Below are positions 1 to 6,832 of a stretch of 10,653 bases of DNA, one piece after another; positions within the stretch are counted from its first letter, which is position 1, and every line of letters starts with the position of its first letter. Source of the DNA: Pelagihabitans sp037969055 (GTDB lineage Bacteria; Bacteroidota; Bacteroidia; Flavobacteriales; Flavobacteriaceae). The stretch is taken from assembly GCA_037969055.1 (NCBI GenBank), contig JBBKWR010000290.1:1-10653 (forward strand). Reading direction: 5' to 3'. The translations under genes and the position numbers were made by a program. The notes beneath the pieces were generated by a model. The model worked only from the letters and a program-made list of their open reading frames with translations, was not told where the DNA came from and did not search any database.

Positions 1-1307
1 GCGGTAATGGTACCCAGCGCATTGAGTTCTGAAGCCGTTGAAGACATGGCTGCAGATAGGATTACCGCCAACAACAGCCCAATAAGACCCTGCGGTAAAT
101 TATTCAGAATAAAATGAATAAAAACATAATCCTTATCATTGGTTTCAGCGCTGTCATCAGCCTTGCTGATCAATGCTCTTGCGTCAGAACGATTGGCAAG
201 GTCTTTTTTGTTGATGTCTATGATATTTAGCCTAGCCTCTTCGACTGTGGTAAACTCTTTTAATTCCAAGGCGGCTGAAAATTGGTTTTGGGCCATTTTC
301 TTCTCCACCTCCAATGCTTTATGGTCCTTTTCCAATAATTGGTATTCCTCAGCATAGGCCGACTGTTTAACAGCTTGTGTGGCGTAGGGGTTAAAATTTA
401 AAGGAGATTCGTTATACTGATAAAACACAAAGACCATGACCCCTACGAGAAGGATAAAAAACTGCATTGGAATCTTGAAAACAGCATTGAACACCAGTCC
501 TAACTGACTTTCCCGAAGCGATTTTCCGGTTAGATAGCGTTGCACTTGGCTTTGATCCGTTCCAAAATACGCCAAGGCCAAAAATAGTCCGCCAGTGATA
601 CCACTCCAAAAAGTATATCTGCTCTCGGGATCAAAACTAAAATCAAGAATTTTAAGCTTCCCACCAGCACCCGCAATTTTCAAAGCTTTTCCAAAAGAAA
701 CATCGGCAGGGAGATAACTCAATATATAGAAAAAGGTGATGAACATTCCTGTCATGATTACGAACATCTGCTGTTTTTGGGTTACACTTACAGCTTTAGT
801 ACCCCCAGATACAGTATAGATGATCACCAGAATCCCGATAATAATGTTCAAGGTTCTCAAATCCCAGCCCAATACGGCGGAAAGTATGATAGAAGGGGCA
901 AAAATAGTGATTCCTGCAGCCAATCCTCGTTGGACTAGAAAAAGTATGGCCGCAAGCGAACGTGTTTTTAAATCGAATCGATTTTCCAAAAATTCATAAG
1001 CGGTATAAACCTTTAACCTGTGATATATGGGAACGAAGACCATACAGATGATGATCATGGCAATGGGAAGACCGAAGTAGAATTGTACGAACCCCATCCC
1101 ATCATGGAAGGCCTGACCTGGTGTAGACAGGAAGGTTATGGCACTGGCTTGGGTCGCCATCACCGAGAGTCCGATCGTCCACCACTTGGCGTCTTTCCCA
1201 CCGCCAACGTAGTCCTCCACATTTTGTCTGCCACGGGTTTTCCACACCCCATAGCCAACAATGAATAAAAGCGTTGACGAAAGTATTATCCAATCAAGTG
1301 CTCCCAT
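1..1307 (-). CDS. Sodium:solute symporter (SSS/SLC5 family), 3' end cut by window
   Basis: The first 435 residues are in the window and the C-terminus lies beyond the left edge. The protein is an inner-membrane Na+-coupled transporter of the SSS family; its substrate cannot be read from the sequence. Family signs are many hydrophobic segments, TQASAITFLSTPG in TM1 (residues 52-64), YTVSGGTKAVSVTQ (164-177), GTDQSQVQRYL (249-259), and SAAMSSTASELNA (418-430), whose serine pair S422/S423 matches the Na+-site serines in the TM8 of vSGLT. A highly charged stretch at about residues 297-393 lies between two membrane segments. The ATG at 1307 follows the stop of the 33-aa gene with no gap, so translation is probably coupled; no Shine-Dalgarno site is visible. 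The gene is last in the visible PIG-L cassette, which suggests uptake of a deacetylation product or a related solute (inference). Confidence 0.93.
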   Translation of the reverse strand, partial: MGALDWIILSSTLLFIVGYGVWKTRGRQNVEDYVGGGKDAKWWTIGLSVMATQASAITFLSTPGQAFHDGMGFVQFYFGLPIAMIIICMVFVPIYHRLKVYTAYEFLENRFDLKTRSLAAILFLVQRGLAAGITIFAPSIILSAVLGWDLRTLNIIIGILVIIYTVSGGTKAVSVTQKQQMFVIMTGMFITFFYILSYLPADVSFGKALKIAGAGGKLKILDFSFDPESRYTFWSGITGGLFLALAYFGTDQSQVQRYLTGKSLRESQLGLVFNAVFKIPMQFFILLVGVMVFVFYQYNESPLNFNPYATQAVKQSAYAEEYQLLEKDHKALEVEKKMAQNQFSAALELKEFTTVEEARLNIIDINKKDLANRSDARALISKADDSAETNDKDYVFIHFILNNLPQGLIGLLLAVILSAAMSSTASELNALGTIT

Positions 1308-1409
1308 TTATGTGTATGAGGTCATTATGTAGCCGAATATCAATAAATAAATAATATTAAGGACCAACACCAGTGTATACTCTTTTTTCCAATAGAATTT
1401 TTCGTTCAT
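1308..1409 (-). CDS. 33-aa single-helix membrane protein between PIG-L and SSS symporter
   Basis: This is a short reading frame starting MNEKFYWKKEYTLVLVLN, with one hydrophobic helix at about residues 12-30 (VLVLNIIYLLIFGYIM) preceded by a charged KFYWKKE segment. By the positive-inside rule the N-terminus should be cytoplasmic. It starts 1 nt after the TGA of the PIG-L gene, and its TAA abuts the ATG of the symporter, so it fills the gap exactly. A modest AAAGGG purine run lies 5 nt before its ATG. Other SSS transporters are encoded with a small membrane partner just upstream (YhdT with PanF, YjcH with ActP, DUF4212 proteins with their symporters). By analogy it may be an accessory subunit of this symporter, but I recognise no named family. 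It is too short for most gene callers. Confidence 0.72.
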   Translation of the reverse strand: MNEKFYWKKEYTLVLVLNIIYLLIFGYIMTSYT

Positions 1410-1410
1410 A

Positions 1411-3942
1411 TCAACCCTTTATATGATTGGTACCAGAAACACTATCCTTCCCTATTGATAGCATATTGGCGAAAAGCTTATAAGCACCTGGGACACCCTC
1501 GGGCAATTCCCTAAAAAAACTAAGTCCCGTATAAATATAATGACCTTTGCCGTAAGGAGCGACCAATAGACTTCCTTTTTTTGCCGATTCATCCCCATCA
1601 TGCATCGAGAGTATCGGTGTAAATGCCGCATCCCATTCTGACGGAAAATATAGCCCACGTTCCTGTATCCAGCCTTTAAAATCATCTTCATTGATGCTGT
1701 TCGGAAAATTCACGAGTGGGTGATCTTTGGCAAGAATCGACACTTCGGAATATTCATCTGTTACACGGTCATTGGAAACCTTTAGGGGAAATGGAGCAAT
1801 GCCTTCAAACTGCTTGTCCCATCTGCCCGATGTATTGTATTGGACGATCAAGGTCCCACCTTTTTTGACGTAATCAAGTAAAAATCGTTGCTTGAAATTC
1901 AAAGCGTCGACCACGTTGTAGGCACGTATTCCTGTTACAATAGCATCGTATTCGTCCAAGGTACCCGCCCCAATGCTTTCTGGATCGATGATATGAACAT
2001 TATAACCAATCTGTTGTAGACTCGTTGGCACGTCATCTCCGGCACCTACAATGTAACCGATGTCCTTACCCATTTTTTGAATATTTAATCTCACCACCTT
2101 GGCCTCGGAAGGCAGTAAGACTGACTGTTTGGGTATGTGGTCATAGTTGATCTCAACCAATTCCTTAGTGATTAATTTTCCATCTATCTTGATGATAGGG
2201 CTGATAAAACTCGCATCTTCGTTCTCGGGGGGCGTGAGGGTAAAGATTATAATTTGTTGATCTCCTTTCTTGCTAATCTCGAATGGTTTTGATTCAATAT
2301 CCACCTTCCATCCCTTGGAATAACAAAATTGTACTTCGCCTTTAGCGTTATCTTTGTGTGCCCTAATGGTTATTGGGATATCCTTCGGCTTTCCGTCTGC
2401 AAATATCATCACCTTATCAGCAAAACTTGCCGTTACTTCCGGGAGTATTTCGAAGGGTTCATAAATTTCTCCTTTATCGGGTTTGGCAAATCGATGTACC
2501 AGTGGTTTTTCGATGGTGATAAGGTAGCCATCGTAATCAAGTTCAAATTGTACGAAGTAGGCCCTTGGGGTTTCAGGGCGACCTATTAATTTGGCGTTAT
2601 CCACTTTGTACATACCGAGACTTCCCTTTTCTTTCAGCCAGTATGGACTGGTATAAGGGGTGGAATCCAGAATGTTGATGGAGGTCTCAAAGGTGACCTT
2701 TTTGTTGTTGGGCAAAGGGGTAATTTCAGTAATGGTATTGATATGATTGACAGCAATCGATTTTATGGAAATGTTGACATTACTTCGGTTTACGGCCTCT
2801 ATATTTAACTTCGCCGTAGCTCCTGGAACGGCATTAGCATCATCAGCGGAGGCTTCCAAATAGAGTCCGCTTACCATTGTGATGATATCCTCCAATTCTT
2901 TTAATTTGATGCTTTTCCAATGTCCGTCCGAAAGCGCAACCAGTAGGCGATGTGCCTTGAGGAGTTCGGACAGGTGTTTTTCAGGGGCATTAAAATTGAA
3001 ACTGGCCTGTATCTTGTTTAAAATTGTACCGATCGCCTGCCCGCCTTCCAATCGCGACCAAGAAGTATCAATGCCATCGAAGATATTGTTCTTGTCTATT
3101 GGCATCTCCCCTTTCAGGAATTCTACATATTCATTTTCACTTCCCCGGGAGATCAACCTACCAAAACCTTGGCACAAATGTTGGCTACTTGCTAGGGAGG
3201 CAATTTCGTTATTCGACATGCCCAAAACGGGATAATACACGCCGACATCAAAGTTCAACATCTTGCTTTTATCGGCAGCCTCAAATTTTTCTTCGCTTCC
3301 ATAAAACCACCAGGAGGTGTTAAAGAACAATCTTTTGGGTTTCCATAGCTCCAAGGTTGTCAGTTGATCCGGGTAAGCTTTCGGGTTGTTGGCCATATCA
3401 AAAGCCTCAACACTCAGTAGGGCGGAGGAGGTATGGTGGCCATGGGTACTGCCTGGAGAACGATGGTCGAACCTGTTTACTATAACATCGGGTTTGAATT
3501 CCCTAATAATCCGTACCACGTCGCCCAATATTTCGGTCTTGTTCCAGATTTTTAAGGTTTCATCTGGATGTTTGGAATATCCAAAATCAATGGCCCTGGT
3601 AAAAAATTGCTGTCCCCCATCAATACGTCTTGCTGCCAAGAGTTCCTGGGTACGAAGGACACCCAATAACTCTTTTAATTCTGGTCCGATCAAATTTTGG
3701 CCGCCATCTCCCCTGGTAACGGATAGGTAGGCCGTCCGTGCATGCACTTCATTGGATAGGTAGGAGATCAATCTAGTGTTCTCGTCATCTGGATGTGCCG
3801 CCACATACAACGCTGACCCCAAAAAATTTAATTTTTGAATGGAATGATATATGTCCGAGGAGGAGCTTTTTTTTGGGGCTTGGGCAAGCACTGTTGAGGC
3901 TAGAAGTAAGGTGCTTGTAAATAACAGGAAAAACGAGCGCAT
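1411..3942 (-). CDS. Secreted multi-domain PIG-L family deacetylase (843 aa)
   Basis: The N-terminus is a signal peptide (MRSFFLLFTSTLLLASTVLA) with likely signal peptidase I cleavage after A20. No lipobox cysteine is seen, so a soluble periplasmic or secreted enzyme is expected. The PIG-L (LmbE-like) zinc N-deacetylase domain covers about residues 40-190. It has the metal and catalytic AHPDDE motif (49-54), TRGDGGQNLIGPEL (76-89) and a late HGHH cluster (167-170) that would supply the third metal ligand. The middle (about 360-600) looks like beta-sandwich domains. The end (about 620-835), with IGYIVGAGDD, YDAIVTGIRAYN and GGTLIVQY (695-702), resembles a class I glutamine-amidotransferase/ThuA-like fold without an obvious catalytic Cys. 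Family members remove N-acetyl groups from sugars; the substrate here is unknown. The 33-aa gene starts 1 nt after the stop and is followed by the symporter, so the three are very probably one operon. Confidence 0.93.
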   Translation of the reverse strand: MRSFFLLFTSTLLLASTVLAQAPKKSSSSDIYHSIQKLNFLGSALYVAAHPDDENTRLISYLSNEVHARTAYLSVTRGDGGQNLIGPELKELLGVLRTQELLAARRIDGGQQFFTRAIDFGYSKHPDETLKIWNKTEILGDVVRIIREFKPDVIVNRFDHRSPGSTHGHHTSSALLSVEAFDMANNPKAYPDQLTTLELWKPKRLFFNTSWWFYGSEEKFEAADKSKMLNFDVGVYYPVLGMSNNEIASLASSQHLCQGFGRLISRGSENEYVEFLKGEMPIDKNNIFDGIDTSWSRLEGGQAIGTILNKIQASFNFNAPEKHLSELLKAHRLLVALSDGHWKSIKLKELEDIITMVSGLYLEASADDANAVPGATAKLNIEAVNRSNVNISIKSIAVNHINTITEITPLPNNKKVTFETSINILDSTPYTSPYWLKEKGSLGMYKVDNAKLIGRPETPRAYFVQFELDYDGYLITIEKPLVHRFAKPDKGEIYEPFEILPEVTASFADKVMIFADGKPKDIPITIRAHKDNAKGEVQFCYSKGWKVDIESKPFEISKKGDQQIIIFTLTPPENEDASFISPIIKIDGKLITKELVEINYDHIPKQSVLLPSEAKVVRLNIQKMGKDIGYIVGAGDDVPTSLQQIGYNVHIIDPESIGAGTLDEYDAIVTGIRAYNVVDALNFKQRFLLDYVKKGGTLIVQYNTSGRWDKQFEGIAPFPLKVSNDRVTDEYSEVSILAKDHPLVNFPNSINEDDFKGWIQERGLYFPSEWDAAFTPILSMHDGDESAKKGSLLVAPYGKGHYIYTGLSFFRELPEGVPGAYKLFANMLSIGKDSVSGTNHIKG
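1415..1420 (-). promoter_or_regulatory. Possible ribosome binding site of the 33-aa gene
   Basis: AAAGGG lies 5 nt upstream of the ATG at 1409, inside the last codons of the PIG-L gene. It is a partial match to the anti-Shine-Dalgarno complement. It supports the small reading frame, although Bacteroidota often initiate without such a site. Confidence 0.35.
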
Positions 3943-3963
3943 ATCTTGAAATTAGTTGGCTTT

Positions 3964-3971
3964 CAAATATA
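3964..3971 (-). promoter_or_regulatory. Candidate -7 promoter box for the PIG-L cassette
   Basis: TATATTTG on the minus strand fits the Bacteroidota TAnnTTTG -7 consensus and ends 21 nt before the PIG-L ATG, leaving a short leader. No TTTG lies at the usual 19-21 nt upstream, where the DNA is GC-rich. The 73-nt gap after the MscS gene fits an independent start, but read-through from the channel gene cannot be excluded. Confidence 0.4.
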
Positions 3972-4015
3972 ATAAGATAAAAGGGCGCAGGCGGCGTTTT
4001 AAATCTTCTTTAACA

Positions 4016-4576
4016 TTAAAGCGCATCGCTTTCATCCGTTCCTTCGCCATACCTATTAACCAAGCTGATCGCTTTTTGTAACAAAAGGTTGTTGGGATAG
4101 GTCATCAAATCGCCCCTGCCGTTCTTTAATAGCATATGGAAGGCTTTGATATCTTCAATGACAAACACAACAAGACCTTCATCTTGGTGCTCGATCATTT
4201 CCTTATCCATAATTTTAATTTGGTCCCCAATTTTAAACGGGAAGGAAAAAAACAGAATGACGCCCGCTGTGATGTTGCTCAAAATCGACCACTGTGCAAA
4301 AAGTGCTACCCCAATTACCGCAAAAACAGAGGAAAATAAGACCCCTAATTGGTTAAAGTTAACGCCCCAAATAAACGTCATAACACCAATGCCCAAAAAA
4401 ACCATCAATGCCGATATGTATTTGGAAATCAGAGTAGTACGAGCTTCAACTATATCGCTTATCCTTCCAATTCTTCGAACGGCCTTGTGCCCGATAAATC
4501 TAATTATAATTAGGGCCAAAACCGTAATTGTAGTCCAAAGCAATTCAGTTTTATTGGCAACAATAAATTCTTCCAT
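4016..4576 (-). CDS. Short MscS-type mechanosensitive channel (186 aa)
   Basis: This is an inner-membrane channel of the MscS family, expected to open under membrane tension and release solutes. Hydrophobic helices lie at about residues 13-28 and 52-70. They are followed by the pore helix region (about 78-112), with ALFAQWSILSNITAGVILFF matching the MscS pattern ALQGSLSNxAAGVxL. FPFKIGDQIKI (112-122) is the start of the beta domain (PFRxGDxI in the family), and a YPNN turn (160-163) corresponds to the conserved IPN. The protein stops right after the beta domain and lacks the C-terminal cage domain of E. coli MscS (286 aa). Only two helices precede the pore region at most. It begins 4 nt after the stop of the lipoprotein gene, so the two are probably co-transcribed. 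The ATG at 4576 is the natural start. Confidence 0.88.
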   Translation of the reverse strand: MEEFIVANKTELLWTTITVLALIIIRFIGHKAVRRIGRISDIVEARTTLISKYISALMVFLGIGVMTFIWGVNFNQLGVLFSSVFAVIGVALFAQWSILSNITAGVILFFSFPFKIGDQIKIMDKEMIEHQDEGLVVFVIEDIKAFHMLLKNGRGDLMTYPNNLLLQKAISLVNRYGEGTDESDAL

Positions 4577-4580
4577 ATCG

Positions 4581-5534
4581 TTATAATCCTAAACTATCGC
4601 GCAAAGATAGATAACTGTTGCTGTTTTTTGTCCAATAGGGACTCTTAATTGTCTGAATTTTATTTGCAGTGGAGGTCAGCATTTTAGCCTTGTCCCCAAA
4701 GCCACTTTTAAAAGAATCTGACCAGCTTTCGATAGAATAGGGAAATGCTTGCATGAAATTTATGGTAAGGGTTCTTTCCAATTCGGGATACTTAATTTCG
4801 TAGGTGGCCAACCCCCCATTTTGGGCGAGTGATGCAACCGCATCATAAGCCTTCAATTCTTTATGTGAAAGTCTTATATATTCAAAAGATGGGATTATTT
4901 GGAGCTCCCCAATGGGAAGTGATTTTGGATTGATACGTATCTTGTTCCAGAGCTCATTTTCTAAAGTGGTTTTCTCCAATTCAAAATTTTGGTCTCCTTC
5001 TTTTTCAAAATAAGATTGCGATTGAATTTGGTACTTTTTACGATTGTTGAGTTGCGAATAAACATGGCCGCACCATTCTTGGGCCGAAAAAGTTACTTTA
5101 ATGGCATGCTGTTCATCATGTACGGGATAAAAGCTACTGGTCATAATGGAATATGGGTAGATTCCCGTTAAATAGTTCTTGGTGCTGTTCAATTTTAAAA
5201 CTGGAAGGTTTTCATGATTGTCATCATCGGCCTTCACCTGTTTGTCTGCCAAAAACGGCTCCGTCACAAAAATCAAAACCGCCTTTCCATCACGAATTTC
5301 GCCATATCTGGCCTGTTGTAATTGGTAGGAGGTGATTTCAGCCTCTCCCGCATACCAATAAGCCTTAAATTCTTCAGATAGCTCATTTCTTGGCTTGGGG
5401 GCTATTTTTTCGACCTCGCTGCTATTAACGGCAACCTCGGTGTTGGTCTTATTGATATTTTCTTTGCAGGAAACAAAAATGAGCGCGACTATCGAGCCAA
5501 TCAAAATAATTTTTAAGCTTAATTTCTTTTTCAT
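4581..5534 (-). CDS. Lipoprotein of unknown function (317 aa)
   Basis: A type II signal peptide (MKKKLSLKIILIGSIVALIFVSC) places the lipidated cysteine at C23, followed by KEN. The residue after the Cys is not aspartate, and the final location (inner or outer membrane) is open. A low-complexity linker rich in N, S, E and P (24-50) leads to a globular part starting with ELSEEFKAYWYAGEAEITSY. It includes the hydrophobic strand KAVLIFVTEPF, an EWCGHVYSQLN segment and a C-terminal YPELERTLTINF region. I do not recognise a characterised domain or catalytic motif. The gene follows Maf by 141 nt and is 4 nt upstream of the MscS-type gene, so an envelope role is likely (inference). I recall that homologues in this bacterial family may carry a 'septum formation inhibitor Maf' label taken from the neighbouring gene; nothing in this sequence is Maf-like. 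Confidence 0.88.
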   Translation of the reverse strand: MKKKLSLKIILIGSIVALIFVSCKENINKTNTEVAVNSSEVEKIAPKPRNELSEEFKAYWYAGEAEITSYQLQQARYGEIRDGKAVLIFVTEPFLADKQVKADDDNHENLPVLKLNSTKNYLTGIYPYSIMTSSFYPVHDEQHAIKVTFSAQEWCGHVYSQLNNRKKYQIQSQSYFEKEGDQNFELEKTTLENELWNKIRINPKSLPIGELQIIPSFEYIRLSHKELKAYDAVASLAQNGGLATYEIKYPELERTLTINFMQAFPYSIESWSDSFKSGFGDKAKMLTSTANKIQTIKSPYWTKNSNSYLSLRDSLGL

Positions 5535-5614
5535 AGGATTTAAATTTACCTGAGGGCTATATTTTGAGGTGGCCCATTGAAATTAGTCGGAAAATTTGAA
5601 GGTGTGCATACTTT

Positions 5615-5648
5615 CAAAAAATCAACTTAATTATACCATAGGTTGATC
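5615..5648 (-). terminator. Weak hairpin with T-run downstream of maf
   Basis: Read on the minus strand, ATCAAC and GTTGAT (5626-5621 and 5647-5642 on plus coordinates) can pair across a 15-nt loop, and a run of T follows at once. The stem is only 6-7 bp and AT-rich, so this is a weak candidate intrinsic terminator for the kdsC-maf unit. It lies between maf and the lipoprotein gene. Confidence 0.3.
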
Positions 5649-5656
5649 AATTACTT

Positions 5657-5664
5657 CAAAGTTA
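5657..5664 (-). promoter_or_regulatory. Candidate -7 box upstream of the lipoprotein-MscS pair
   Basis: TAACTTTG on the minus strand matches TAnnTTTG. It would give a leader of more than 100 nt before the lipoprotein ATG at 5534, and the weak hairpin at 5615-5648 would lie in that leader. No -33 TTTG is seen at the right distance, so this may be chance. Confidence 0.25.
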
Positions 5665-5675
5665 CCAAAAACCCC

Positions 5676-6263
5676 TTAACACACCATCTCCGTTAACGTT
5701 TTGTAAACCAAATGGGTGGGTAATCCGACGACGTTTGTGTAAGAGCCTTGAATTTCTTCTATACCGATCAAACCTATCCAATCCTGTATACCGTATGCGC
5801 CTGCTTTATCCAAGGGCTTGAATTGGTTTATATAATAATATATTTCCTCATCCGTAAGTGATTTAAACTTCACCCTGGTTACCTGGTTCACAGTTCTTTT
5901 GGTGAGGGTAGTGGTGAAACATACCGACGTGATGACCTCGTGCCAATCGCCTGAAAGTTCCTTTAGCATTTGAAAGGCTTCTTCTAAGTTATGGGCTTTG
6001 GCCAAAGATTTGTTGTCGTACCAAACCACGGTGTCGGCGGTAATCAAGATTTCGTTTGGTTGCAAGTTGCCATCGAAGGCAGTGGATTTCAATTCTGCCA
6101 AAAAATCGGATATTTCCTTCCCCATCAATCGGGATGGATATGCCTCTTCAACCGATTTGGGGCGGATTTCAAATTCAAGTCCCATTTCACGGAAGAACTG
6201 CTGTCTACGGGGAGAACTGGAGGCCAATATAATTTTATAGGGTTTTAGTGTATTGCGCAACAT
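5676..6263 (-). CDS. maf: Maf family nucleoside triphosphate pyrophosphatase (dTTP/UTPase type)
   Basis: This is a cytoplasmic house-cleaning enzyme that hydrolyses NTPs to NMP and pyrophosphate. Family motifs are all in order: LASSSPRR (13-20), the VEEAYP acid segment (38-43), ITADTVV (74-80), and DKAGAYGIQ (152-160) followed by GSYTNVVGLP (173-182). The DKAGAYGIQ form is that of the YhdE-like dTTP/UTP-specific branch rather than the YceF branch. At 195 aa the length is normal. The usual LGKP after the TADTVV strand reads LAKA here (87-90), and the usual TGV reads TSV (112-114); both are mild departures. The ATG at 6263 is 6 nt after the kdsC stop, so the two are co-transcribed. Older reports link Maf to septum formation, but the enzyme activity is the better supported role. 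Confidence 0.95.
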   Translation of the reverse strand: MLRNTLKPYKIILASSSPRRQQFFREMGLEFEIRPKSVEEAYPSRLMGKEISDFLAELKSTAFDGNLQPNEILITADTVVWYDNKSLAKAHNLEEAFQMLKELSGDWHEVITSVCFTTTLTKRTVNQVTRVKFKSLTDEEIYYYINQFKPLDKAGAYGIQDWIGLIGIEEIQGSYTNVVGLPTHLVYKTLTEMVC

Positions 6264-6269
6264 GGGTTT

Positions 6270-6797
6270 CTAAGCGTTGTTTGCATCAAAATTCCCATAC
6301 CAATCGCCACGCACCTTCATTACCTGTTCGATGACATCCCGTACGCATTCATCCCCACCTTTTTTATGCGAAATGTATTTCGAGACCGATTTTACTTCAT
6401 TCACGGCGTCCTGGGGGCAAGTGGGGAGGCCGACCAGTTGCATCGGGGGAATATCGGGCAGATCATCTCCCATATAGAGGACATTTTTAGGATCAATGGA
6501 ATGCATATCCAAGTATTCCTTTAACGGTGATTCTTTGAGGTGGGCCCCTAAATAAATATCTGTAATCCCTAATCCCTTCAAGCGTTCCCGAACCCCTTCG
6601 TTGGTTCCCCCAGAAATAATACAGACCTTATATCCTTTGTTAACCGCAGTTTTAAGGGCATAACCATCTTTAACACTCATCTTTCGCAGCAGTTCGCCTT
6701 TCGAAGTGATCAGCACTGTACCATCTGTGAAAACCCCATCAATGTCAAAAACAAAAGTTGTAATTTTCTTTAAGGATTCTTTGTAACTCTTTTCCAA
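6270..6797 (-). CDS. kdsC: KdsC-type HAD phosphatase (KDO 8-phosphate phosphatase), TTG start
   Basis: It is predicted to remove phosphate from 3-deoxy-D-manno-octulosonate 8-phosphate to give KDO for LPS inner core, in the cytoplasm. It is a small capless HAD phosphatase of 175 aa, normal for KdsC. Motif I is FDIDGVFTDG (17-26, nucleophile D18 and acid D20), motif II is the serine of IISGG (60-64), the motif III lysine is K88, and motif IV is MGDDLPDIPPM (109-119). The C-terminus has GGDECVRDVIEQ (147-158), corresponding to the family GGxGxxRE tail, with Glu replacing the third Gly. The first codon is TTG: the next Met in frame (M40) lies beyond motif I, and no ATG occurs between TTG and the upstream in-frame stop. 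It precedes maf by 6 nt in the same operon. A non-KDO HAD substrate is possible but less likely. Confidence 0.9.
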   Translation of the reverse strand: MEKSYKESLKKITTFVFDIDGVFTDGTVLITSKGELLRKMSVKDGYALKTAVNKGYKVCIISGGTNEGVRERLKGLGITDIYLGAHLKESPLKEYLDMHSIDPKNVLYMGDDLPDIPPMQLVGLPTCPQDAVNEVKSVSKYISHKKGGDECVRDVIEQVMKVRGDWYGNFDANNA

Positions 6798-6832
6798 TCT
6801 TATATATTTTAAGTTGATAATGTTATGTTAGC

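Noticed and set aside
412..609. 65-aa minus-strand frame and the 1102-1293 frame
   Set aside because: Both are shifted frames within the symporter gene, whose own frame is open across the region with family motifs.
2879..3235. 118-aa plus-strand open frame
   Set aside because: Lies wholly inside the PIG-L gene on the other strand; its translation is low-complexity and has no domain signs.
3981..4000. GC-rich block before the PIG-L gene as a terminator of the MscS-type gene
   Set aside because: The G-rich run has no complementary arm on the same strand, so no stem can form.
4146..4586. 146-aa plus-strand open frame opposite the MscS-type gene
   Set aside because: Antisense to a gene with clear MscS motifs; the open frame mirrors the composition of the membrane protein.
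5535..5675. Small genes in the maf-lipoprotein gap
   Set aside because: The ATG codons on either strand give peptides of 8 residues or fewer.
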